Below, piece after piece: positions 22,901-33,200 of a DNA stretch of 64,000 nucleotides. Every line of letters starts with the position of its first letter. The stretch's first letter is position 1. The stretch is from Bolinopsis microptera (Eukaryota > Ctenophora > Tentaculata > Lobata > Bolinopsidae): assembly GCF_026151205.1 (NCBI RefSeq), contig NC_087076.1, positions 12,004,902 to 12,068,901 of the forward strand, in the 5' to 3' direction. The notes under the pieces were generated by a model, which worked only from the letters and a program-made list of their open reading frames with translations, did not search any database and was not told the DNA's origin. The position numbers and the translations under genes are program-made.

Positions 22901-25900
22901 AGTTTTCATACTCCCATTTAACTGATTCGCCGAATTTGCCGCCGTCGTAAAATAGGAAGTATTGTGAAAAATATTACTTTTACAACGAACATGCTCCGAC
23001 ATTCTCTGATCATATCAATAATATGCCTGCTTCCTTCCCTACAACTATCCCAACCTCTCGACAATAAATCCGTCAAAAATAGCTACCTGATCAACAAGGT
23101 GTTGTCTCTGGTTCGGGACTTGGTGCAGGATGTAAGGGGTTACAAGGACCTCGTCTCGGAGCAGGGTAAAACGGTGGAGGACTTGATGACTATACACGCT
23201 GAGGAGATGGAGGAAGTGAAGATGGACCTGAAAAAGGCACTGGATCAGTTGGATGAACTGAAGAGCATATTGTCTTGAACAATAGAAAGTATTTAGCGTA
23301 GTGGTATTTTGAAGTTTCCGAGAAGATTCATAAGAGGTGTTGTTATTTTGATGCTTGTCTGATTTCAGTTAGTAAGTTAGTACCAAAACCCACATATTTT
23401 TTAGACCAGCAGGACATTTTTATTTGTTTCTATACAATGGTTTTTCTGACTAAGCAGTGAGTTTATCTGTTCTGCCCAGGAAGATATTTTCTTCCAGCCG
23501 TCGTTGAGATCATTATTGAATTTAGGTAAACAATAGTTGAATAAATGATAATATAAAAAAACGCGCAACGAGTCGCTCTTGTATCATGCATCACTTGAAA
23601 AAAGATGTCAATTAAAGACTGTGGTGGAAAATGTAGGTTGACCATATCTAGCACCTCGCCAGCATATTATCTGGCAAATCACCAGCATCCAGATCTATTA
23701 ATGCTTTTCAAATAAAGTTACAACGAATTCTTCATGTAGTGCATCATGGGTTTGGACAGGATATGACCGTTTAAAATATTTCCATCACGTTACATTACAT
23801 AATTCTAAAACATCTGTTTAAGTGTAAATACTTCAACTGCATTTCGGGTTTAAACAAAGACAGACACCTCATCAGTCCTCCCCAGGGGCACTCATTGCTG
23901 TTTTGAGATAGATCCCGTTCTGCCGTGTCTAAATATTATCTATACATATTATCTTCATTCATGCTTTAAAGTTTCAGTTCTTATTCTGAGTTTATATTTG
24001 TTTGTGTCACATCCCGATAGAACACCCTGCTAATAGGCAGAACCAATCCAGTATAGAACAAGTTTAGATGTTCATGTTCACAAACAGGAAAATAATGAAG
24101 CTGACTTGCAGAGCAGCAGCATGAGAGTAGTCCTGGTTGTCTCCGTGTTCACTCTCTTCTCTTGCTGAGAAGAAAATTAAATTTAATAAACAAGATAACC
24201 CTTCAAAAATATTCTTTAACTGTTCTCTTGTCCTTCAAAATTTGATTAAATGGGTAAAATTAGATGCTAAGTATGCTTAGTGGAGTAAGGGATATTAGAA
24301 AAATGAGTTAACTCAGACGAAAGGTGGAATGGGGTAGACTTGGATAGAAAAATAACATTCGGAACGTTATCTTAACATCATAATTGAGTCTTCATATCTC
24401 TGCAAAATATTGCTGCACAGATGAGCCACCCATGATACTCATAGACTCAGTAATAATAATTGATTTGGGACTTGATTAGGTCTCCTCAATCATTCGAGCG
24501 ACCTGCACCAATGTACTCCCGTAACATACCTTACTTAAACTAGCTTACTTACTTATTTTACTTATTTGCTGTTTTAGCTGCGCTGCAGCAGGGCCATCAA
24601 CTGAAATGACCACCCTTATGCTTTACTTCGGACAACCATGGCTACATAGTTACGCTGTAGGCGGCACTTACAAGAAACCGAAAGATCAAGTACTAAGGCC
24701 AGCGACTGTTAATATAAATACCACACTTTCTTCGCCCGAAGCTTCGCTGTATTGATCATGTACAGCTCCTCATTTAACCCTCACACACGATTTCTCGAGG
24801 ATTCAGCTGAGTAGACCGGGGGCTGCATAGGTCCAACGGAACCCTTTGCAGAGCGTCAACGACGCTCGCCCCGTGGCTAGCGGCACAGACGGGAATCGAA
24901 CCCGGGACCCTGTGAATGCGAGGCATTTCACAAGCAGGCCGACCAACGAACTGCGCCACATAGCAGTTTGAGTTAACATACCCAGATCATAGGTTTCTTA
25001 TTCAATTTTCATCTTACAGGTTAAACAAACTGGAATGTACTAACGAGAAGCTAAAGAGCTGTAACCAGTTATCAGCTGCTCAGTACGACAAGGCTGCTCA
25101 GAACTTTAAGTATTACACCCGTCTCTTGGTGGAGATGAGGCGGGATGTGGACACAGCTTTTAAACGGATACAGTGAGTTTTCTAGGTGGACATAGTTTTC
25201 AAGTTTCGTTTGTTTGTCTCCTACCGATAAAATGAGCATCCAAGCAGATTCCAGATTATATAATGAAGAAAATTATAAATGGAAAATACAAATAACACGT
25301 TCTGTACAGGTCGATAAAGGGGAAGCTAGCTGTCACCTACCCTGTAATATATGAGAGGATGAACAGAGAAGTAGAAACAGACTACACCCATCCTGACGAG
25401 GAGGACTTGGCGGACCTCGCAACTGCGTGAGTTTTGTCACGTGTTATGAGTTTTGTCACGTGTTATGAGTTTTGTCACGTGTTATGAGTTTTGTCACGTG
25501 TTATGTGTTTTTGTCGCGTGTTATGTGTTTTGTCACGTGTTATGTGTTTTTGTCACGTGTTATGTGTTTTTGTCACGTGTTATGAGTTTTGTCACGTGTT
25601 ATAATGAGTTTTGTCACGTGTTATGTGTTTTTGTCACGTGTTATTTGTTTTGTAACGTGTTATGAGTTTTGTCACGTGCTATGAGTTTTTGTCACGTGTT
25701 ATGAGTTTTGTCACGTGTTATGTGTTTTAACGATCTGAATCAAAGTTCTTCTAGAAATTTTAATCTTTTGTCGGCTGAAAACAATGCAAATTGTTGGCGT
25801 TGTTTTATTTCAAAAATTTATTGCAAATCTGGTTATTCACTGCTCTTTTCAAACTACAGAACCGTTGACTCTTTCTTCTTCTCATACTACCTCCACCAGT

Positions 25901-25987
25901 TCTACCCAATACCTTAGGCATTCCTCGAAAGACGACTCCACAAAAACTTACATCATCAACGATGACGAGATTTCAGAAGTGAAATAA
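16931..25987 (+). CDS. Giant acidic repeat protein fused in frame to a KxDL (KXD1-like) domain
   Basis: Exons 16931-20482, 20682-20776, 20837-21100, 25020-25172, 25310-25426, 25900-25987 chain with phases 0,2,2,2,2 to a 1422-aa product. Exon 1 (1184 codons) is Ser/Thr/Glu-rich and disordered, with an ESSPTSPI repeat near residue 40 and about sixteen 24-residue repeats at about 645-1038. The C-terminal exons encode the KxDL domain: LISRLASVLPKDDVIYITTK, LNKLECTNEKLKSCNQLSAA, LLVEMRRDVDTAFKRIQ, SIKGKL. These align along their length with human KXD1, a BORC/BLOC-1-related subunit positioning lysosomes; the KxDL tetrad itself is RRDV. The tail is acidic (INDDEISEVK), as in KXD1. Human KXD1 is only about 176 aa. 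A separate KXD1 starting at a Met inside exon 3 (about 20914) cannot be excluded. AATAAA overlaps the stop. Confidence 0.75.
18867..20045 (+). repeat. 72-bp in-frame coding minisatellite
   Basis: About sixteen copies of a 72-bp unit inside the large exon, encoding EDTLASEMTERLDVDSQTEV plus four more residues. Variants (V for E, Q for R, L for S) are shared between non-adjacent units, so the array has grown by multi-unit duplication. One unit carries an extra codon (..QTVKVIL..) and the frame is kept throughout, implying selection on the protein. Confidence 0.95.
21523..22346 (+). pseudogene. Secreted coiled-coil F-type-lectin-like gene, frameshifted
   Basis: The first part (21523-21834) begins with a signal peptide (MIRQFLSLTYLLCMLTA) and continues into a coiled-coil segment (RDLVQDVRGYKDLVSEQG..). 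It stops at TGA after HAEEMSRK. The second part, in another frame from 21831, continues the coil (KMDLKKALDQLD) into an F5/8-C/F-type-lectin-like domain with FLVDGVYRM, MIDLGARFKIHTVKLWKRTS, CCDGRNPGLLIYADD and FLEIQVFG. Compared with the paralogue at 22991, two bases (tc at about 21823) are inserted exactly at the break. So this is a recently broken gene or a local sequence error. It lies in the large intron of the KxDL-fusion gene, same strand. A polyadenylation-like aataaa occurs near 22398. Confidence 0.7.
22991..23278 (+). pseudogene. Truncated paralogue: signal peptide plus coiled coil
   Basis: MLRHSLIISIICLLPSLQLS is a clear signal peptide, followed by a short linker and the same coiled-coil block as the neighbour (RDLVQDVRGYKDLVSEQG.. 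to LDQLDELKS). It then ends at TGA with ILS, so the lectin-like domain is missing. The shared block of about 155 bp is nearly identical to 21728-21881, but the signal peptides and the downstream DNA are unrelated. This could be a truncated duplicate or a gene-conversion patch. The remaining ~95-residue product could still be secreted. An in-frame ATG also exists at 22964. Confidence 0.6.
23280..24774. other. Intronic, no gene seen
   Basis: Part of the large intron of the KxDL-fusion gene. A+T-rich, no exon-like frame and no strong repeat. Confidence 0.5.
24775..24965 (-). mobile_element. tRNA-derived SINE
   Basis: On the - strand the head reads TGGCGCAGTTCGTTGG (box A-like), then 45 bp later GGTTCGATTCC (perfect box B, + coordinates 24892-24902), as in a tRNA-type RNA polymerase III promoter. 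The sequence does not close into an acceptor stem and lacks a plausible anticodon stem, so it is not a tRNA gene. A tRNA-unrelated body (to about 24775) ends near a gtgtgaggg tail. Located in the KxDL-fusion intron. Confidence 0.7.
25427..25728 (+). repeat. 18-20-bp minisatellite starting at a splice donor
   Basis: About 15 copies of gagttttgtcacgtgttat (t/a variants). The first copy begins exactly at the donor of the penultimate KxDL exon (..CTGC|GTGAGTTTTG). Each unit carries GTCACGTG. Confidence 0.9.
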
Positions 25988-27012
25988 AGAGAACGAGATG
26001 AGACGCTGATCTCTCTTCCACTCCTTATTTGGTCAGTAACTTAAGTCAGTCTCCTCTACCCAGATGGCTCTAATCTCCGAACACTTTTGACTTATTTGGA
26101 CCCTATATTATTTACGTCAGATTTTTACCTCGCGTCATTTTGTAACCGACAGGGTCATTTAAGATCCCAACTTTTTTATCGTTCATGTTCCAGTTTCTTT
26201 ACAGCTGGTGCAGTATTATTTAATATACGAATATAAATGTGCGAATGTTTCCTTTTGTGTTAGTTCAGTGTGTTTTTGTAAATTTGTTGCACGGAAGATT
26301 TTGTTAAGATATACGCGATGGATTGTTAAGCCAATTGTTCTAAACCTTGTTTATGTTTGATTTCTGTTGAACGATTAAGAGACAAGAGTTAGAAAACCGT
26401 CCAAAGCTGTGCTTTGATCAAGCTTTATGGTTATGTATATTTCGTAAAACTCAATAATTTATACGATTCGTTATTTAGTTGTATTAATTCTTTTCATCTT
26501 ACTTAAACTTAAGAACTACGAAGTTCTAGAACAGAAATATGAAATTCAATTACACCTTTGATACAAATGTTATCAATAAAATATCTGAAAACTTCCGGTC
26601 ATTTCTATATCAGTCACAATTACTCTAAGACTGTTATCTTTGTTCACTCAATAACGAGTATAAGTATACAGTATACAGTATACAGTATACTATAATCTAA
26701 AATGTATCTTAACAACTAGCAAAGTTTCCCTCAAATCAGCCATCTCGTCCCAATATTACACAGTTAACTGAGTAAGCTGTAGACGTGATGATGAGGTGTG
26801 TTATCACAATCCTTTCTCCTGTGCTGTCTAAATATACTTCACCAATTTAACCTGCTGGTGCTTATGATATCAAACATAGTTCTTTTCTCGATTTACCGTG
26901 TGATTTGCCTTTCTCCAGCTGTTTCTGCAATGCAAGGAGCTAGCTCATCAGCTCATGTAACACATCATAATCTTACTCCAATCTGTTGCTCATTAAACCT
27001 GGTAACCACTCA
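25988..27012. other. Convergent intergenic region, no gene seen
   Basis: Spacer between the KxDL-fusion gene (+) and the TRIM-NHL gene (-), which converge here. A+T-rich; a (tatacag)n microsatellite lies near 26665. Confidence 0.6.
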
Positions 27013-27200
27013 GAGACCTTGTGATTCATGTTGCACGTGCAGTAAATCACGTGTTTTCCATCTTGAACATGTAGTTGTGATTGTTGCACGTGCAGTAAAT
27101 CATGTGTTTTCCATCTCGACCATGTAGACCTTGTGATTGTTGCACGTGCATTAAATCATGTGTTTTCCATCTTGACCATGTAGACCTTGTGATTGTTGCA
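27013..27200. repeat. ~56-bp x3 repeat containing the TRIM-NHL stop codon
   Basis: Three tandem copies. On the - strand each reads gcaacaatcacaaggtctac, then atggtcaagatggaaaacac and atga, i.e. the last codons (NNHKVYMVKMENT) and TGA stop of the TRIM-NHL gene, followed by a linker with gcacgtgc. Only the copy nearest the gene is coding. Confidence 0.85.
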
Positions 27201-30200
27201 GTCACTAACGTACAGTCTATCCTCGGGATCTGTAGCAATGGAGTTGGGGGTGATTTGTTCTCCTTGAAGTGTGTAGACTCCAAACTGAAGCAGCTGGGCT
27301 CCTTTCAGGTTCAGAACCTAGTGATTATCGGATATTATTCAGTTGTACAAGGTTATAATAGTTCAAACAAGGTTTGGTGACGATATACATGTTTATTGTT
27401 TAAGAAGAGTCAAGCAACTACTCATTATTTATCACTTGATCAACCGCAATACACCATAAAGTTTTTGATACTTTTTCTCTTTATAATTCAGAACCGTTAG
27501 TATAATTTGGCCTAATTGGGCCTAATTGGCCCTCTGAACCTGTATGAAAGTGTAGCCCCAGTCGACGATGTAGATTTTTCCACGGTTGATTGCAATTGAA
27601 CGAGGAGCTTGGAGATGCAGATTGCTTCCAATTGTTCGTAGATACTTTCCCTCGCTGTCAAATACCTGATAAGTTGCTGTTGTTATTATCCTAATTATGC
27701 TGTTATGCTCATAAAGTCATAAGAAGTATCCAAGAAGGGTGGATAAAAGGATTGACAAACAGATTTTACAAATATATGACCTACAAGATTGTTATATATT
27801 CTAGTCTCATTTAATTTCATTTATTTTGAATTGTAGTTGACGAAGTGAGAGTCTCCACTCAGTGTGTTAAAACATAATTCTTTGTCGACGTTTCGGCTAC
27901 ATGCCTTTGTCATAGACAGGACGTATTGATAACTTACATAGCTGCAAAGTTACGATGTTAAAATAATCTATTAATATTACGAAATATTACAACAACAAAT
28001 AACATCTTGAAACCCATACAATTAACAAGTCTATGACAAAGGCATGTAGCCGAAACGTCGACAAAGAATCATTTAATTTCAGTTGAAAATGAAATTTGCC
28101 TACCTGAAGCCTCTGATTGTACAAATCTGCCACGTAAATATTATCATACTTGTCAACTGCCACCGAATGAGGCCCATCAAAATCTCCCTCCTCTTTCCCG
28201 TATTTCCCGAACACTAAGTTCCGCTTCCCGGACTGAGAGATGACCCTAACCCGGTGGTTGCCCGTATCAGCCACCACCACTGAGTTCTCAGAGTTGACGC
28301 AGACTGAGAAGGGCCGGTTCAGGATACCAGTCAGGGTTCTTTGGTGGCAGCCTTCTTGTGTGTACCAGTGAAGAGAGTTCCTGTTGAGGAGAGGTTTCTT
28401 TTATTGAAGTGATATGCTGTGCAGGTGGGAGGAGATATTTTGGAGAATATATCGATAAGTTATTATTATGATATTTTTGAACAGCTATGAAGTGTTTAGA
28501 TATTCAGTTCACGATCATTTGTTTAAATGAACGCTTAAGTGCCTCCAGCGTCTAATTAATGTCCGTTCAAATAAAGGTAATTTAATAAATTCTTAAGATA
28601 ATAAAAAGATGTCTACCTAAATGTATCCGCTACAATAATCATCCCGTTCTTATCAATACAAACATCATTAGGCCTATCAAAAGGTGAGCTGTCTCCATCA
28701 CTGGTAATACTCAGTTCGTGTTGAAGGGTGGAGTTTAGGATTTGCACCCTGTTGTTACCTGGGGACAAGGGTTAAGCATGTGTATTGTGCAATAATCTCT
28801 CAATAATAATGTGCAATTTCTCAAAACACCTTAAAATTAAATTAAATGTAGCTCACGCCTCACACTTTTGTATTTTGAAATTGCATTTAACATTTTTCGA
28901 TATCCATGCACATTTTAATCATGTTAATGTATGATAGTGAACCTGCGTCAGCGATGTAAAGTGCGCCCCCGTGTGATCTGAGTCCGAGTGGGTACTGGAA
29001 CTCCCCGGACTCGGTCCCCTTACCTCCCACTAACTGTCCTGTTAATGCTGAACTGCCTGCAGGGGGCGGAACTGGGGTGTTAGTTTAGTGATGTGGTCAT
29101 GTTTGTTATTTATTGTTTTCAATCTTAAATCCACAGTGAGATCACAGCTCATAGTTTCACACAATTGCTCGGTCACCTGTCTGTAATATTTTTATATTAA
29201 TAATGTTTACTCTAGTGGTGCCTAAATTTAAAAACAAATAACGAGCGGGATCTCAATGTGCCCTGACAGACACTAGCCGGAATAATGCTGGCACTGCCAC
29301 TAAGCCAGAGCAATGTTGGCACTAAGCCAGAGCAATGTTGGCGAGTGTAATTGTATGAATGAACCTGTTTGGAGTGACAGTACAATATTGGGATCTCCCA
29401 AACTCCTGGCTGCCCTGCAGATGTTATCCAAGTTATGTGGTTCAAATACGATGTTCTTGGTTTCCCCAAACACTGTAGTGGGGGTGGAGGGGGCACTGAA
29501 CTCAACGTCTGTCTTCATCAGTTCCACGTCCGAACAGTGGAGTGTTTCTAGAACCTTCTGTTTTCTCTGAGACACGTTTACTATTGTTGTTATATTAAGG
29601 ATGTGATGTACGCGCTGTTTGTCGAACGCTTATAATTCATTGCACATTGTTTCGCTTCGGCTTATTTGAATTTCTACATTTGTGTTAAACTTCAATTCAT
29701 ACAGATTGTTATTTTATTATCAGGTATTATGTAATTTTCATAAAATATGATAACCAAATTAATTTTGACACGTGACAGTGATTCTGAGTACTGATTAGTC
29801 ACGTCTGCAATGCTAAAAGCTGATTAGTTAATCTCTGTCCCAGGCCAATATAACTATAAAAAATACAATTTTACAAACAACAACCTTTTCAAGAGCAGTT
29901 CTCTTAGAAATGAGTCGTTCTCTTTGTCTGTTTAGAATCTCCTGTGATAATCTTTTGTCCCGATCTAGAGCTGCCATCAGGTTCTTCTCCCTGCTCTTTA
30001 TTGCGGTGATACACTGTTCCACTGACTCTGTTATCAACTTCTTAGCGGTCGCTGTCGAACCTTCCAGCATTCCTTTCTGGGAACTGAAATTCAAGATTGG
30101 ATGTATATTGCTAGAAAGTTCTATAATAAGCTATATTATTATTTCCCAAGTACCAAGATGAAGAAGGATTCCTGTCTTAACTTTATTATCTAGGTTGTTA

Positions 30201-33200
30201 AGATCAAATCAACGTTTTTACTGTTACTGACTACTAAGTAACCCTTGGAAGTAACCAAGAGACTGAAGCAACAGATACTGCGTTGTTAACCAGGGGATGA
30301 GGGGATGCATAAATGGAGGATACCTCACCTAAATGGAGGATACCTCACCTAAATGGAGGATACCTCACCTAACATGGTTAAGCCGGACATCCAGTTCAGC
30401 TTGAGATGAGGTACACTCCTTATCAATACTTCTCAGTCTCGTTCTTATCTAGCGGGGATGGGTGAAAGTAAGATAGTGTTACTAATAAATTTACTAATTA
30501 CGCTCGACATTTAGTTTTTTGTAGTTATGAACCGTATCAAATAAATCGAGTGGCCAATATTTTAAATATGTTTCTGATTAATAATCGCTACGCCATCGTC
30601 CACTGATGATATGCCTCCTTAGATATGGGTGATGTGTTGGAACTGCCATTTGGGTCCCAAACCAATGCCATTTGGGTCTTGATGATCTCTTTGTGTCTCA
30701 AACCGATAATAAAGTATTAACAATGTATTTGAAGTGTTTCCTACCTCTTCGCTAGCCTGAGTAAGGGTCAGAGTCTGGTGAAGTTTATGGGTTGTGACGG
30801 CACACAGCGTACAACAGCTCTCCTGACACTCCTTACAGTACATCTGAGGGGGGTCATGTGATAAAAAAGAGGGTAGTAACCCTGAGTAACCCTGAGTAAC
30901 CCTGAGTAACCCTGAGTAACCCTGAGTAACCCTGAGTAACCCTGAGTAACCCCGAGTAACCCTGAGTAACCCTGAGTAACCCCTAGTAACCCTGAGTAAC
31001 CCTGAGTAACCCCTAGTAACCCTGAGTAACCCTGAGTAACCCTGAGTAACCCTGAGTAACCCCGAGTAACCCTGAGTAACCCTGAGTAACCCTGAGTAAC
31101 CCTGAGTAACCCCGAGTAACCCTGAGTAACCCCGAGTAACCCTGAGTAACCCTGAGTAACCCCGAGTAACCCCGAGTAACCCCGAGTAACCCTGAGTAAC
31201 CCTGAGTAACCCTGAGTAACCCTGAGTAACCCTGAGTAACCCTGAGTAACCCTGAGTAACCCTGAGTAACCCTGAGTAACCCTGAGTAACCCTGAGTACC
31301 CTGAGTAACCCTGAGTAACCCTGAGTAACCCTGAGTAACCCTGAGTAACCCTGAGTAACCCTGAGTAACCCTGAGTAACACAGCGTACAACAGCTCTCCT
31401 GATCAAAAAGAGGGTAGTAACCCTGAGTAACCCTGAGTAACCCTGAGTAACACAGCGTACAACAGCTCTCCTAATGAAAAAGAGGGTGGTAACCCTGAGT
31501 AACCCTGAGTATTGAGTAACCCTGAGTAACCCAGAGTAACTCTGAGTAACCCTGAGTAACCCTGAGTAACCCAGAGTAACACAGCGTACAACAGCTCTCC
31601 TGATCAAAAAGAGGGTGGTAACCCTGAGTAACCCTGAGTAACCCTGAGTAACACAGCGTACAACAGATCTCCTGATCAAAAAGAGGGTGGTAACCCTGAC
31701 TAACCTAATTGAGTAACCCTGAGTAACCCTGAGTAACCTTGAGTAACCTAATTGAGTAACCCTGAGTAACCCTGAGTAACCCTGAGTAACAAAAATGGGG
31801 GAGGTGATATAAACCCTGGAGGTTAAACACTGTTTCCTTATAATAGGATTAAAATTCATCGAAAGACATAATTCTTCCAGCGTGCTTGGAAAATTCCCCG
31901 TGATTTAACACCAACATTGATCAAACCTATCCAGTTTCTGCGGTTCGACTCCTAAATTTTGAATATTACGAAATGCGAAAGTTGAAGTCGATTCGTGTTG
32001 ATAATTAAATTTTACCCAGGTGCAAGCCTACTATCAGGCCATGCCAGGATCATTGAGGAGTAAAACAGTTAGCAGCCACTTCATTGGTCAATCGTTCCAT
32101 CTGCTGCGGTCCTCAGTTCATTTTATATTTCATTTAATTGAGTTATTGGTATTCCTCTATCACATCTTTTAACCTTTTTCCTGAGCTGATATCAATTTTC
32201 TAAATTGGTCCAAGTTTCAGGGGTGCACCACCACAGTGAAATTGATATAATGATATTGTTAGAGTAATTTGATAACTCAATGGACATACATTGGCAGAAT
32301 TAGTCATACTGTTACCATGGCAACCAACGTAACAGCATACTCAACTGTTTGGCCCTCTTCTTTTTAAAGTTAGCTTTGCGTCATCGAGATACTTTCTTAG
32401 TTTCTTACGTAGATTACATTATGCGTTTATTCCATTTCAATTGAACTTTATAATTTCCTACTAATCTCTTATCGTAAAAGCCCGCCTTTTCTTTCATTGT
32501 CACTCTATTCTTCCCGCTCATATTTGTAAATTAAATCACCAGATTCACTAATAATTACTGGGAGCCTTACTAATTCCGGGTCTCCGTAGCAACGTAAACT
32601 CAGTGTAGAGGGACATGGATTACAAGAAGCCGAGGCACGCGGAGTCTCTGATAGAAGCTTTCTACACGTACAAACAACACGAGTTGTTCTGTGATGCCAC
32701 CCTGGTCGTAGACGAGGAGCAGATCGGTAGTACAGAGCTTGAGCTAATTTTTATAATTCCAGAAGGCAGAAGGCAGAAAGTACTATTTCTTTTGTTAGCT
32801 GAAATTTGGATGTTATAAGAGTGTAAGGGTGGCTGTTGAATGGCGATGTGCCAACTTTGCTTTTCCTAATGAAAACAATAAACTCCAGTCTCCAACAAGC
32901 AAACTAAAGTATTGATTATATACCCTTCCAATTTATACTTTATTGCCAAATACAGCTAAAATGGAGAATAATCAGTAACCACGTTACACATACTCCCCAC
33001 CCAGGAGTACATCGAGCAATACTCTCATACGGGAGCCCCTACTTCCAGACCCTGTTCGACAGCCGCTACTCAAACGATCACATCGCACAAGTTGTCCTCC
33101 ACAACGTGGAGTCCACCGCAGTCCGCACTGCCATCGACTACATCTACACGGGGAAGATAACGATAAAGGAGAGCAATGTTGAGAACCTGTACTGTGTGGT

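Noticed and set aside
24870..24965. tRNA gene on the - strand
   Set aside because: Good A and B boxes but no pairing acceptor stem and a non-tRNA body follows; called a SINE.
25784..25899. KxDL last exon starting at the acceptor at 25859
   Set aside because: The phase left by the previous exon would give an early stop; the acceptor after the pyrimidine tract at 25899 keeps the Ser/acidic tail in frame.
27522..27540. TRIM-NHL stop at 27522 (five NHL blades)
   Set aside because: A phase-0 donor at 27540 and acceptor at 27317 add a clear sixth blade with a stop in frame; retained-intron isoform possible but not the main model.
30768..31859. 363-residue - strand ORF of GYSGLLRVTQ repeats
   Set aside because: Artefact of a 10-bp array in which one phase has no stop; the TRIM exon 4 lies at its end in a separately supported frame.
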